A stretch of DNA of 64,000 nucleotides from Streptomyces mirabilis (GCF_039503195.1 NZ_JBCJKP010000001.1:8680001-8744000), one strand, 5' to 3'. Positions 1 to 8,995 are shown, counted from the stretch's first letter. Program-made: numbers and translations. The notes: generated from the sequence alone by a model not told the origin.

Positions 1-703
1 ACCCCTGGCCCTCGACTCCGCCCAGGACGGCGTCGGCCGGCGCGTGGTGGTCCTCGAAGGACAACTCGCAGCTCTCGACGCCCTTGTAGCCGAGCTTCGG
101 AAGATCGCGGGAGACGGTGAGCCCGGGGCCGTGCTCGACGAGGAGGACGGAGATGCCCCGGTGGGCGGGGGTGGCGTCCGGATCGGTCTTGCACAGCAGG
201 GCGATCAGCCCGGACCGCCGCGAGTTGGTGATCCACGTCTTCGAGCCGTTGACCACATAGCCGTCCGCCGTCCTGCGGGCGAGAGTTCGCATCGCCTGGA
301 GGTCGGACCCGCCGCCGGGTTCGGTCAGAGCCATCGTCGCCCGGACCTCGCCGGTGGCCAGCCGCGGCAGCCAGCGGCGCTTCTGCTCCTCGGTGCCGAA
401 CCGCAGCAGCAGCTTGGCCACCACGGTGTGGCCGCCCATCGCTCCCGCCAGGCTCATCCAGCCGCGGGCGAGCTCCTCCGTGACGAGCACATAACAGGAG
501 GTGGAGACCTGTGTGCCGCCGTACTCCTCGGGGACGGCGAGCCCGAAGATCCCGAGCCTCTTCATCCGCTCGATCAGGGCTTCGGGATAGGTGTTGGCGT
601 GTTCGAGTTCCCGGACGACCGGCTTGACGTCCTTGTCGACGAACTCGCGCACGGCGGCGACGACGAGCCGCTCGTCCTCGGACAGGACGTCGAGAGTGCT
701 CAT
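1..703 (-). CDS. Acyl-CoA dehydrogenase, N-terminal part (runs off the window)
   Basis: This gene reads leftward from the ATG at 701-703, with a GAAGGAG ribosome site just upstream (about 713-719). The visible ~234 residues begin MSTLDVLSEDERLVVAAVREF, the usual N-terminal helical domain of acyl-CoA dehydrogenases. They include the flavin/substrate stretch ATMALTEPGGGSDLQ and the beta-domain motif TWITNS. The C-terminal domain with the catalytic base lies outside the window. FAD-dependent alpha,beta-desaturation of an acyl-CoA is the family role. The CoA-transferase gene sits 60 bp upstream on the same strand, so the two probably form one acyl-CoA catabolic operon. The exact substrate cannot be told. 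Confidence 0.9.
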   Translation of the reverse strand, partial: MSTLDVLSEDERLVVAAVREFVDKDVKPVVRELEHANTYPEALIERMKRLGIFGLAVPEEYGGTQVSTSCYVLVTEELARGWMSLAGAMGGHTVVAKLLLRFGTEEQKRRWLPRLATGEVRATMALTEPGGGSDLQAMRTLARRTADGYVVNGSKTWITNSRRSGLIALLCKTDPDATPAHRGISVLLVEHGPGLTVSRDLPKLGYKGVESCELSFEDHHAPADAVLGGVEGQG

Positions 704-763
704 GCTGTGCCGCTCCTTCGGGGGACGGGCGCGGAAGGGGAGAGGAAGCTCAGGGCCGGGGAT

Positions 764-1966
764 TCACACGACGCCGTCGGCCCGGAGTGCGGCGATGTCG
801 GCCGCGCTGTGTCCCAGCGCGGCCAGGATCGTGTCGGTGTGCTCGCCGACGGCGGGCACGGCGTCCATACGGGGAGTGACCCCGGACAGGTCGACGGGCG
901 GCAGCAGCGCGGGCACGGGCCCCGCGCCCCCGGGCAGTCGGACGTCCTGCCAGCGGTGGCGCTCCTCGAGTACGGGGTGGGTGAGGAACTCCTCGACCGT
1001 GTTCACACCGGAGTTGGCGATCCCCACCGCGTCCAGCAGCTTCATCGCCTCCTGACTGTCCATCGCGCGGAACCGCGCGGCCACGATCGCGTTCAGCTCC
1101 TCCCGGTGGGACACACGGTCCGAGCCGGTGGCGAAACGCGGGTCGTCGACGAGGTCGGGGCGTCCCAGGAACCGCTCGCACAGCGCGGCCCATTCGCGCT
1201 CGTTCTGGATCGAGAAGAGCACGTCCTTGCCGTCGGCCGCGGGGTAGGCGCCGTACGGGGCGATGGTGGCGTGCTGGGTGCCGAGCCGTGGCGGCTGGGT
1301 GCCGCCGTGGCGCGTGTAGTACGCCGGCTGCCCCATCCACTCCGCCAGCGCCTCGAACAGCGAGACCTCCACCGCGCGGGCGACTCCCGTGGTGGCGCGC
1401 GTGAACAGGGCGGTGAGGACGCCCGAGTAGGCGTACATCCCGGCCGCGATGTCGGCGATCGACACCCCGGTCCGGGCGGACCCGTGGTCGTTCCCGGTCA
1501 GGGAGACCAGCCCGGTCTGGCACTGCACGAGCAGGTCGTACGCCTTGCGATCGGCCCAGGGCCCGCTGGTCCCGTATCCGGAGATGGTGCACGGGATCAG
1601 AGACGGGTACCGCTCCCGCAACGCCGGGGCGTCCAGCCCGAGCCGGGTGGCCGCGCCCGGCGCCAGGTTCTGTACGAAGACGTCGGCACCGGCGAGCAGT
1701 CGCTCCAGGACGTCCCGCCCCCGGGCCGACTTCAGGTCCAGGGTCAGGGACTCCTTGGAGCGGTTGAGCCATACGAAGTAGCTGGACTCGCCGTGCACGG
1801 TGGTGTCGTAGCGACGGGCGAAGTCGCCGCCTCCCGGGCGCTCCACCTTGATCACCCGGGCGCCGAGGTCGGCCAGCTGACGGGTGGCGTAGGGCGCCGC
1901 CACCGCCTGCTCGACGCTGACGACGGTGATGCCGGAGAGCGGAAGCGCTTCGGAGAGCTCGGTCAT
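764..1966 (-). CDS. CaiB/BaiF-type (family III) CoA-transferase
   Basis: The 400-residue protein starts MTELSEALPLSGITVVSVEQ at an ATG preceded by GGAGG (about 1975-1979). It shows the family III signature: an N-terminal Rossmann-like start followed by GARVIKVERPGGGDFAR and NRSKESLTLDLKS, then a long middle domain (SGYGTSGPWADRKAYD, near residue 150) and a C-terminal EEFLTHPVLEERHRW segment. Family III enzymes move CoA between carboxylic acids through an aspartyl-CoA anhydride; the candidate Asp lies in the AYDLLVQ region. Length is normal. Its partner is the downstream acyl-CoA dehydrogenase, so it likely activates an acid that is then desaturated. The acid is unknown. Confidence 0.92.
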   Translation of the reverse strand: MTELSEALPLSGITVVSVEQAVAAPYATRQLADLGARVIKVERPGGGDFARRYDTTVHGESSYFVWLNRSKESLTLDLKSARGRDVLERLLAGADVFVQNLAPGAATRLGLDAPALRERYPSLIPCTISGYGTSGPWADRKAYDLLVQCQTGLVSLTGNDHGSARTGVSIADIAAGMYAYSGVLTALFTRATTGVARAVEVSLFEALAEWMGQPAYYTRHGGTQPPRLGTQHATIAPYGAYPAADGKDVLFSIQNEREWAALCERFLGRPDLVDDPRFATGSDRVSHREELNAIVAARFRAMDSQEAMKLLDAVGIANSGVNTVEEFLTHPVLEERHRWQDVRLPGGAGPVPALLPPVDLSGVTPRMDAVPAVGEHTDTILAALGHSAADIAALRADGVV

Positions 1967-2127
1967 GGGGCGACCTCCAGAGGCTGGCCGGGAGACCGCG
2001 GCGCCGCGGCCGTGATGCCATCATCGTCGCTCATGGAGACCTCGGTGAAATAGCAATCCCTGATGTCCCCGTACCGGATGCGAATTCGGATACGGATGCA
2101 GACGCCGATACGGATACGGATACCGAC

Positions 2128-2505
2128 CCGCCCCTGCTGTTCCGGTTCAGCGCGCTCACCGCGAACGCCCACCGCATCCACTACGACACGCCGTACGCCA
2201 GGGACGTCGAGGGCTACCCCGGGCTCGCCGTGCACGGCCCGCCCCTGGCCCTCCTGATGCTGGAACTGGTCCGCCGCGACGCCCCCTCCCGACAGGTCCT
2301 CTCCCTGTCCTACCGGCTACGCAGCCCCGTCTTCGCCGGCGAACACCTGCTGGCCCGCGGGACGCCCCGCGACGACCGCGCCGACCTCTCCGTCGCCACC
2401 CACCGGGATCCCGCGCACGCCACGGCCGAGGTGACTTCACGGAGCGCTGAGCCCTCGGGTATCCCGATCAGGGTGTGGTTGGCCCTCACGGAGGAGCCCA
2501 ATACT
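2128..2505 (+). pseudogene. MaoC/FAS1-like dehydratase, C-terminal remnant
   Basis: The rightward frame from about 2128 encodes LLFRFSALTANAHRIHYD, then GLAVHGPPLALLMLEL and SYRLRSPVFAGEHL. These are the hot-dog-fold motifs of the C-terminal half of mesaconyl-CoA hydratase / HTD2-like dehydratases (active-site His in the HRIHYD segment). No start codon or N-terminal half is found. Upstream of it the frame reads an Asp-Thr repeat (gatacg units, 2088-2126) that looks like noise. Such dehydratases normally accompany the two acyl-CoA genes on the left, so this is probably the leftover of a divergent member of that catabolic set. The frame runs without a stop into the XRE gene. Confidence 0.7.
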
Positions 2506-2511
2506 CGGCGC

Positions 2512-3426
2512 ATGGACGGAAAACGACAGCTGGGTGAGTTCCTGCGGGCGCGCCGCTCGCAGCTGCGGCCCGAGGACCTCGGCGTGGTGACGTACGGCGA
2601 ACGCCGTCGCGTGCCGGGGCTGCGGCGCGAGGAACTGGCCCGGCTCGCCGGGGTGAGCGAGTCGTACTACGCACGGCTGGAGCAGGGGCAGTCCCAGGCC
2701 TCCCCGGACGTCCTGGACGCGATCGCCCAGGCACTGCGGCTGAGCGAGGCCGAACGACGGCACCTGCGGGAGCTGTCCGCCGCTGCCCGGCGCCGGCCCC
2801 GGGCGCGCCGCCCGGCGCCGGAACGGGTCTCACCCGCGGTCGCCCAACTCCTGGGCGTGCTCTCGGAGGTGCCCGTGGTGGTGACGGGCCGGTACAGCGA
2901 CGTACTGGCGTGGAACCGTACCGGGCACGCGCTGTACGCCGGACACCTCGACCCGGACGGCCCGGACCGGCCGGGTGACCGTCCCAACATGGCCCGGCTG
3001 GTGTTCCTCGACGCCCACACCCGCGATCTGTACGCGGACTGGCCGGCCAAGGCCAGGGCCGTCGTGGGCACGTTGCGCCTGGCGTCCGGGCAGTACCCCG
3101 ACGACCCGGCACTCGCCTCACTCGTCGGCGAACTGACCCTCAACAGCCCCGAGTTCGCGGCGATGTGGGCCGACCACCGGGTCAAGACCAGCGACGTGGC
3201 GGTCTACACGATGCGGCATCCGCTGGTCGGCGCCATGGACGTCACCCAGCAGACGCTGCACACCGAACAGGGGCAGTACGTCGTCGTCGCGACCACCGAG
3301 GCCGACTCGCCGTCCCGGGCCGCCATGACCCTCCTCACCCACAGCACGGCGGCGGCCGGTCCGTCCGCCGTGCGCCCGAAAACCATCGCGAAGGAAGCAG
3401 CGAAAGAAGCATGGGAAAGAAACTGA
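2512..3426 (+). CDS. XRE-family regulator with MmyB-like ligand-binding domain
   Basis: The 304-residue protein starts MDGKRQLGEFLRARRSQL at the ATG 2512. Residues ~5-75 form a Cro/C1 helix-turn-helix (GLRREELARLAGVSESYYARLEQG). After an Arg/Pro linker comes the MmyB/MLTR-type domain (ALLGVLSEVPVVVTGRYSDVLAWN-like start, tryptophan-rich middle, C-terminal VYTMRHPLVGAMDVTQQTLH). These are common one-component regulators in Streptomyces, usually controlling an adjacent oxidoreductase or secreted enzyme. The reading frame stays open upstream through the MaoC remnant, so automated calls may start too early; the conserved HTH start supports 2512. It overlaps the next gene by 16 bp, suggesting co-transcription. 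Confidence 0.9.
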   Translation: MDGKRQLGEFLRARRSQLRPEDLGVVTYGERRRVPGLRREELARLAGVSESYYARLEQGQSQASPDVLDAIAQALRLSEAERRHLRELSAAARRRPRARRPAPERVSPAVAQLLGVLSEVPVVVTGRYSDVLAWNRTGHALYAGHLDPDGPDRPGDRPNMARLVFLDAHTRDLYADWPAKARAVVGTLRLASGQYPDDPALASLVGELTLNSPEFAAMWADHRVKTSDVAVYTMRHPLVGAMDVTQQTLHTEQGQYVVVATTEADSPSRAAMTLLTHSTAAAGPSAVRPKTIAKEAAKEAWERN

Positions 3427-4415
3427 CCGCACGGAAACTGACCGCACTCGCCTACACGGTGACGGCCGCCGGAATGACCGCCGTGACGGCCCTCACCGCG
3501 TCCCCCGCGGGGGCCTCCACCGGGCCGCTCGCGAAGCCCCGTATCGCCGCGCACTTCGACCTGGCACGAGGGCAGATGCCCGAGAACATCGCGCTGGAGC
3601 CCGACGGCACGGCCGACGTCACCTTCGCTGCCGCCCGACAGGTGGCCGCCGTCAGCACGGCGGGCACGACCCGCGTGCTGGCCACCCTGCCGGCCCCCGC
3701 CGACGGCGGAGTGCACACCCCGGTCCTCGGCTTCGCCCTGACCGCCGGCATCGTGCGGGCCCACGACGGAACGCTGTACTTCCTGTACGCCACCGGCACT
3801 TCGGACCTGACCGGCCTGTGGCGACTGCGCCCGGGCGGCACCCCGCAGCGCATCGCCGCCCTCCCCGCGGACGGCCTGCCCAACGGGCTGGCCCTGGACG
3901 AACACCGCGGCAGGCTCTACGTCGCCGACTCCGTACTGGGGAAGATCTACACCGTCCCCACGCAGGGCTCGACCGGCGGCGAACCGGCCACCTGGTCCGC
4001 CGCCCCCGAACTCACCGCGACCGGCTTCCTCGGCGTCAACGGTCTGAAGATCCACGACAACGCGCTGTGGGCGACCAACCTCGACCGCGGCACCGTGCTG
4101 CGCATCCCGTTCGGCCCGGGCGGCGGGCCCGGAGCCGTCCGGATCCGGGCGACGGATCTCACCGGCATAGACGACTTCGCCTTCACGGGCCGCGGCGACG
4201 AGATCCTGGCCGCGCTCAACGGCCCCAACACGGTCGTCCGCATCCGCCGCGACGGCAGCTCGTCGCCCGTGCTCACCGCCGCCGACGGCCTGCAGAACCC
4301 GACCTCCGTCGCGCTGCGCCACGGCACGCTCTACGTGCTCAGCGCCGCCTACACCACGTCCACCGACCCCAACCTCCTGCTGGGCCCCGCCTCGATCGGA
4401 AGGAGCCGGAAGTAG
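3411..4415 (+). CDS. Secreted SMP-30/NHL-type beta-propeller protein
   Basis: The 334-residue product starts MGKKLTARKLTALAYTVTAA and has a classical signal peptide with likely cleavage near ASPAGAS (about residues 33-37). The mature part has repeated blade motifs such as GLPNGLALDEHRGRLYVADS, FLGVNGLKIHDNALWATN and LQNPTSVALRHGTLYVLS. These are the hallmarks of SMP-30/gluconolactonase-like six-bladed propellers, which are often lactonases or simply binding proteins. Catalytic metal ligands (Glu, Asn, Asp) could be E in MPENIALE, N in GLPNG/GVNG and D in the last blade, but this is inference. It starts inside the XRE gene end, so that regulator probably controls it. Confidence 0.82.
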   Translation: MGKKLTARKLTALAYTVTAAGMTAVTALTASPAGASTGPLAKPRIAAHFDLARGQMPENIALEPDGTADVTFAAARQVAAVSTAGTTRVLATLPAPADGGVHTPVLGFALTAGIVRAHDGTLYFLYATGTSDLTGLWRLRPGGTPQRIAALPADGLPNGLALDEHRGRLYVADSVLGKIYTVPTQGSTGGEPATWSAAPELTATGFLGVNGLKIHDNALWATNLDRGTVLRIPFGPGGGPGAVRIRATDLTGIDDFAFTGRGDEILAALNGPNTVVRIRRDGSSSPVLTAADGLQNPTSVALRHGTLYVLSAAYTTSTDPNLLLGPASIGRSRK

Positions 4416-4443
4416 CCCGTCCCACCCGACAAGCTCCCCGGCA

Positions 4444-4882
4444 CTACCGCTCGTCGTCGAAGGTCACGACGACCTTCTCCGCCGCACCCGGCGTCAGCGC
4501 GAGCGCGAAGGCGTGCTCGGCGTCACCGAAGGGAACGCGGTGGCTGATGAGCTTGGCGAAGCGTTCGTGGTGCTCGACGAGTTCGGGGGTGACCTCGAAG
4601 ATCTCGGTGGGGTAGCCCTGCGAGGCGATGAGCGTCAGCTCACTGCGGAGCATCCCGCCGAGATCGACCGCGTCGGACTTCTTCTGCACGGCCACCATGA
4701 CCAGCTTGGCTCCCCACTTCGCCGACTCGACCGTGGTGTTGATGACGGCGGCGACACCGGCCGCGTCGATGTAGATGTCGGTGTCGGGACGGGGCTGCCC
4801 GAGCGCGTTCGCGGCCTGGCCGTGCAGTGCGGTCAGCCGCTCGGTCACGTTCTCCTCGGCGGAGTCGATGACGGCGTCGCAG
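4444..4882 (-). pseudogene. Zn-dependent alcohol dehydrogenase (butanediol-dehydrogenase-like), 3' half only
   Basis: Leftward frame with ~145 residues that match only the C-terminal half of medium-chain dehydrogenases: the second half of the Rossmann fold (DAVIDSAEEN, DTDIYIDAAG) and the closing substrate-domain part (AEHAFALALTPGAAEKVVVTF). The N-terminal catalytic domain, the zinc ligands and the GxGxxG motif are absent. The match stops abruptly at about 4875-4882, exactly where the similarity of a MarR gene starts on the other strand. The frame upstream (to 5067) is antisense of that MarR piece. It cannot encode an active enzyme. Confidence 0.8.
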
Positions 4883-5150
4883 GTGCAGCAGCTCGGGAAG
4901 GCCGGTCTCGTGACCCGGGTTCCGGACCCCGACGACCGTCGGGCGCAGCGCATTCGGATCACCCCGGCCGGTGAGGAGGCGGTCCACCGCATCCGCGAGG
5001 CGAGCACGCGGGGTATGCAGATGGCTCTGGCGGACTGGTCACCGCAGGAGTCGGAGCAGCTCGCCACCCTGTTCCACCGGATGGTGGACGACTTCCTCTC
5101 CTACGCCATCGAGGACGAGGAGACCCCCGGGAGCCGGCCGGGGCTGCCCG
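4868..5150 (+). pseudogene. MarR-family regulator, 3' half only
   Basis: The rightward frame gives the C-terminal half of a MarR repressor: the recognition-helix end and wing (LGKAGLVTRVPDPDDRRAQR, IRITPAGEEAV) followed by the dimerisation helix (LADWSPQESEQLATLFHRMVDDFL). The first ~70 residues are missing. An ATG lies at 4868 but what follows lacks the N-terminal dimerisation helices. The open frame continues past residue ~90 into Pro/Arg-rich noise up to 5536, so the natural stop is unclear. Together with the head-to-head alcohol dehydrogenase scrap, it looks like the residue of one deletion that removed a divergent promoter region and both gene heads. Confidence 0.75.
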
Positions 5151-5677
5151 CCCGGCCTGATCCGACGGCCCGCTCGGCGGTTCCCCGGCACGACCTCAGT
5201 ACGATCCCGGCGCGACCGCACCGCCCCGACGCGACCAACAGCCCAGCCCCACGACACCCCGCCTCCGACGACCGCCCGGCAGCGCCCCGCCCGCTTCGAC
5301 CGCTCGGCGCCACGCGCCGGTCGGCCCGCTCAGCGGCACCGCTCAGCCCGCCGCACCGTTCGACAACGACCCGCGCACCCCGCCGAACCGCCCATGGCGA
5401 CCGCACCCCCGCCCGCGGCGACCCGCACCACCCCCGGCCCGACCACGCAGAAGTGCCGCCCCTGGAGCCCGCTGCGCCGCAGCGCACTCCACGGTGGCGG
5501 ACGTCCCTTCGGAGACCCGCGGAGGAGTCCCCGTGAGTGCACCGTTTCCCTCACTCGTACGCGTCCGAAGCACCGCCTCCGCCGCACGGCGGACCCGGCG
5601 GAGACCTCCGACCGCACCCCTCTCGTCGCTCGGTGCCGCTCCCGCGTGACGTCCGGCCCTACACGAATGGTCTTTCC
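5151..5677. other. Non-coding stretch between gene remnants
   Basis: About 530 bp with long open frames but only Pro/Arg/Ala-rich low-complexity translations and no recognisable domain on either strand. No clear promoter or terminator was seen. It lies between the MarR and response-regulator scraps and is probably decayed sequence. Confidence 0.5.
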
Positions 5678-5783
5678 ATGTACGGATACGTGAGTGAGCG
5701 GCGGTCGCCGGTGCGTGGGCAGGGTCAGCATGTCCTCGTGGTCGCCGACGGCCCCGAAATCACCGAACTGCTCTCGACCACAC
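5678..5783 (+). pseudogene. Response-regulator receiver domain, N-terminal scrap
   Basis: From the ATG at 5678 the frame reads MYGYVSERRSP, then QHVLVVADGPEITELLSTT. This is the first beta-strand, acidic-pocket position and first helix of a receiver domain (compare the usual VLVVDDEPEITELL). One acidic residue of the pocket is replaced (VADG). After about 35 residues similarity ends and a different frame takes over with unrelated sequence at about 5784. Only a fragment of a two-component regulator remains, with no kinase nearby. Confidence 0.5.
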
Positions 5784-6032
5784 GGGAACGAGGCGAAGGA
5801 ACTCCGCGAGGGTGCCTGCCACACCGAGACCGGCGACTACCTCATCACGACGTTCCCCGAAGAGCGCTACAAGGTGACCTGGCTGGACAGCGCCGCGATC
5901 TACGGCGGCACCTGTCTCGTCGGCCCGCGCTGGGCGATCAGCGCGGGCCCCAGGGTCCTCGAACCGCTGCGCGCGAAGGTCGGTGGAACCGTCCGGCGAC
6001 TGCGGGATTCCAGCGCCACGACCGCGCCTTGA
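5784..6032 (+). pseudogene. C-terminal scrap of an unrecognised protein
   Basis: A different frame from the response-regulator scrap reads NEAKELREGACHTETGDYL, then YKVTWLDSAAIYGGTCLVGP and RWAISAGPRVLEPLRAKVGG before a TGA at 6030-6032. The even, non-repetitive composition suggests real coding sequence rather than shadow, perhaps the end of a small secreted or lipoprotein of Streptomyces. I do not recognise the family. There is no plausible start of its own. Confidence 0.45.
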
Positions 6033-6070
6033 CGAGGATCCGCCCCCATGGTGTGACCTCCCGTCCCGCG

Positions 6071-7390
6071 TTACGTCTTCTGCGCGACAAGTCGGGAGGG
6101 TTGAGGCGTGAGGCGGTCGAGGCCCTTGCGGTCGTAGTAGCGGGTCATGGCGAGGCCGAAGAGGAGGGCGAGGGCGGCGCCGACGGCGATCATGATCCAG
6201 GAGCGGGTGAGGCCGGCGTCGGCGCGGGCGTCGAAGAAGAGGATGGCGCGGACGCCGACGCTGAGTTGGCGCATGGGCTCGAAGAGGCTCAGGAAACGGT
6301 AGAAGCCCGGGACGGCTTCGAGGGGGACGGTGGAACCGGAGGAGGGCAGGCCCAGAACGATGAACACGAACATGGAGACGAGCTGGCCGATGCCCCCGAA
6401 GGCGGCGTTGATGGCCTGCACCCCCAGGCCGACGGCCAGTGACGCGCAGTAGGAGTAGATCCACAGCAGGGGCAGGTGCGAGGCGTCCATGCCGAGGATC
6501 CCGACGGTGGCGATCATGACCAGCGTGGTGGTCAGAACGGTGATCCCCGCGGTCATGGCCATCTTCAGCAGCAGCGTCTGGGTGCGGCTGATGGGCACGG
6601 TGGGACGGCGGGCGTGCCAGGGGCCGATCTCGTTGTCGGCGTAGCCGAGGGCGGTGTCGACGCCGTTGCTGATGACGTTGCCGCCGAGGAACCCGGCGAG
6701 GACGAGGAGCAGGGTGTAGTAGAACGCGCTCAGTCCCAGACCGCTGTGGTCGCCGATCGGGTGGCCGACCTGGGTGGCGACGGCGACGGGGTCGGCCAGT
6801 ACGAGGCGGGTGGTGGCGTCGGCCCCCGCGGTGGCGGGGGAGTCCATGAGCTGCATGCCGATGGTCAGGGAGGCCTGCTGCGCGGCCTGTTGGGTGATCC
6901 GGCTCGCGAGGGAGGAGCCGAGACTGCCCATGCCGGGGTTGGTGAGCACGGTCAGGGTGGGCCGGGTGGTGGCGTTCGCGGTGGTGAGGGCGGCGGCGGC
7001 GGTCGTGAAGTCGGCGGGGACGACCAGGGCGCCGTAGATCTTGCCGGAGGCCAGTCTGTCCTGGGCCTGGGCGCGGGTGAGAGGTTGCCAGTCGGCCTTG
7101 CCGGAGGTGTCGGAGGTGCCGGCGGTGAGGGAGCGGGTGACCTGTGTGCCGAGGTTCGTGGTCTGCCCGGGCAGTGGTCTGCCCTGGTCGGCGTTGACGA
7201 TGCCGATGGGCAGGTGGCGCAGCTCCCCGTTCGGGTTCACGATGCCACCCATGTAGAGCAGTGACAGCAGGAACGCCAGCAGCCCGCACAGCACGGTCGG
7301 CACCAGCCACAGCTTCGGCCGGCGCACAAGCGCGGCGGCGCGTGCCCGGACGCGGGTGTCGTCGGCGGGGGGCGTGCTGTCGGCGGCCAT
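6071..7390 (-). CDS. DUF3533/YhgE-Pip-like membrane protein (ABC-2-type permease fold)
   Basis: The 439-residue protein starts at the ATG 7388-7390 (MAADSTPPADDTRVRARAA) behind a GGAGAG site. One transmembrane helix near residues 28-50 (LWLVPTVLCGLLAFLLSLLY) is followed by a ~170-residue extracytoplasmic domain (PIGIVNADQG, then LASGKIYGALVVPADF). A block of about five helices closes the protein (ISNGVDTALGYADNEIGPWH lies between two). This layout is that of DUF3533/YhgE-type proteins, which relate to ABC-2 exporters but carry no ATPase. It lies 162 bp downstream of a 14-helix MFS pump on the same strand, so a role in export or resistance is likely. An earlier ATG at 7510 lacks support. Confidence 0.8.
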   Translation of the reverse strand: MAADSTPPADDTRVRARAAALVRRPKLWLVPTVLCGLLAFLLSLLYMGGIVNPNGELRHLPIGIVNADQGRPLPGQTTNLGTQVTRSLTAGTSDTSGKADWQPLTRAQAQDRLASGKIYGALVVPADFTTAAAALTTANATTRPTLTVLTNPGMGSLGSSLASRITQQAAQQASLTIGMQLMDSPATAGADATTRLVLADPVAVATQVGHPIGDHSGLGLSAFYYTLLLVLAGFLGGNVISNGVDTALGYADNEIGPWHARRPTVPISRTQTLLLKMAMTAGITVLTTTLVMIATVGILGMDASHLPLLWIYSYCASLAVGLGVQAINAAFGGIGQLVSMFVFIVLGLPSSGSTVPLEAVPGFYRFLSLFEPMRQLSVGVRAILFFDARADAGLTRSWIMIAVGAALALLFGLAMTRYYDRKGLDRLTPQPSRLVAQKT

Positions 7391-7552
7391 GGCTCTCCGT
7401 GGGTGGGTGCGGCGCGGGACCTGCGTGGGCGGGTACGGGCGCCCGCACCAGGCCAGGATGGAGGCTGCGGCGGCGCGGCGGTCAGCGACGCGCCGCGCAC
7501 GGAACGCCACGGGTGCACCGCGCCTCCACCTCGGCGCCGCGCGGACCGGCGG

Positions 7553-8995
7553 TCACGCGTCGGCCCCCTCCGGTCGCGCCCCGCGCGGGATGCCCAGCGC
7601 GCACACCGCGCCCACGAGGACGACCGCGACGCCGACCCACACCGCCGGGTGCAGACCGTCGATGAACCGCCGGGGCGTGCCCATGCCGCCGTGGGCGACG
7701 AAGACCGAGCTGAGGACCGCGATACCGAGGGCGCCGCCGATCTCGCGGACGGTGGTGTTGGCGCCGGAGGCCTTGCCGGCGTGCTCCTTGCTGACCGAGC
7801 CGAGGACGACCGCGGCCGTCGGGGCGAACACGAGGCCCATGCCGACACCGGCGACGATCATCGGGGCGACGAGGGACGAGTACGGGGTGTCGATGTCCGC
7901 GACCACGTTGATCCAGCCGAGACCCACGCCCTGCAGGAAGAGCCCGAGGGCCATCAGCCTGCCGCCGCCCACCCGGTCGGAGAGCAGTCCGGCGACGGGG
8001 GCGACGAACATGGGCATCAGGGTCCAGGCCAGGGTGCGCACTCCGGCCTCGAACGGCGTGCGCCGCGGCACGATCTGGAGGTACTGGGCGAGCAGGAACA
8101 GCGAACCGAAGACGCCGAAGTACATGGCCGCGGAGACGACGTTGGTCAGGGTGAAGGCCCGTACCCGGTAGAAGGAGAGCGGCAGCATCGGCTCGGGAAC
8201 CCGCGCCTCCCAGGCCACGAAGACGGCGAGCAGCACCGCGCCCCCCAGGAACGCCCCCAGCACCTTCGCCGAGATCCAGCCGTCCGTGTCGCCGTGCACG
8301 ATGCCCCACACCACGGCGCACAGTCCGGCGGCGGCCAGCACCATCCCGGCCAGGTCGAGGCGGACGCCCGGAAGCGTGCTCTCGCGCAGGGTGAGCAGGA
8401 TGAGCGGTACGGCCACGACACCCACCGGCAGGTTGATCCAGAAGATCCACCGCCAGTCCAGCCCGTCGACCACCGCGCCGCCGACCACCGGGCCCATCGC
8501 CACCGCCAGCCCGCTGATGCCCGACCACAGACCGAGGGCGAGGCCGCGCAGCCGCTCCGGCACGGCCTGGGAGAGCAGGGTCAGCGACAGCGGCATCACC
8601 GCTGCGGCGCCGAAGCCCTGGACGGCGCGACAGCCGATCAACTGCGCGCTGCTGTCGGCCAGTCCGCAGCCGGCGGAGGCCAGGGTGAAGACGATGATGC
8701 CGATCACGAACACCCGCCGGCGCCCGAACCGGTCGCCCAGGGCGGCACCCGTCATCAGCAGACAGGCGAAGCTGAGCACGTACGCGTTGACGAACCACTG
8801 GAGCTGCTGGGTGGACGCCTCCAGGTCCACGGCCAGGGTGCGCAGCGCCGTGGAGACGACGAGGTTGTCCAGCGCGACCATGAACATGGGCACGCTGCAC
8901 GCGACGATCGCGAGCCACAGCGACACCCTTCGTCGCTCGCGCGCCGGGTCGACCGAAGGGTCGCCCAGGGCCGGGCTTCGCTCGGACAGCGTCAT
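7553..8995 (-). CDS. EmrB/QacA-type MFS multidrug exporter (14 TM)
   Basis: The 480-residue protein starts MTLSERSPALGDPSVDP at 8995, with AAGGAGAC upstream (about 9004-9011). It shows DHA2-family features: motif D1 region ACSVPMFMVALDNLVVSTAL in helix 1, motif A GAALGDRFGRRRVFVIG in loop 2-3, and motif C GISGLAVAMGPVVGGAVVDG in helix 5. There are about 14 hydrophobic segments. Proton-driven efflux of drugs or metabolites across the cytoplasmic membrane is the family role. It follows a monooxygenase-like gene and a divergent MerR regulator; together with the DUF3533 gene downstream it forms a probable resistance operon. Confidence 0.93.
   Translation of the reverse strand: MTLSERSPALGDPSVDPARERRRVSLWLAIVACSVPMFMVALDNLVVSTALRTLAVDLEASTQQLQWFVNAYVLSFACLLMTGAALGDRFGRRRVFVIGIIVFTLASAGCGLADSSAQLIGCRAVQGFGAAAVMPLSLTLLSQAVPERLRGLALGLWSGISGLAVAMGPVVGGAVVDGLDWRWIFWINLPVGVVAVPLILLTLRESTLPGVRLDLAGMVLAAAGLCAVVWGIVHGDTDGWISAKVLGAFLGGAVLLAVFVAWEARVPEPMLPLSFYRVRAFTLTNVVSAAMYFGVFGSLFLLAQYLQIVPRRTPFEAGVRTLAWTLMPMFVAPVAGLLSDRVGGGRLMALGLFLQGVGLGWINVVADIDTPYSSLVAPMIVAGVGMGLVFAPTAAVVLGSVSKEHAGKASGANTTVREIGGALGIAVLSSVFVAHGGMGTPRRFIDGLHPAVWVGVAVVLVGAVCALGIPRGARPEGADA

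Noticed and set aside
44..2053. 669-residue rightward open frame
   Set aside because: It is antisense to the acyl-CoA dehydrogenase and CoA-transferase, has Arg/Gly/Val-rich composition and no domain. The leftward genes have clear motifs.
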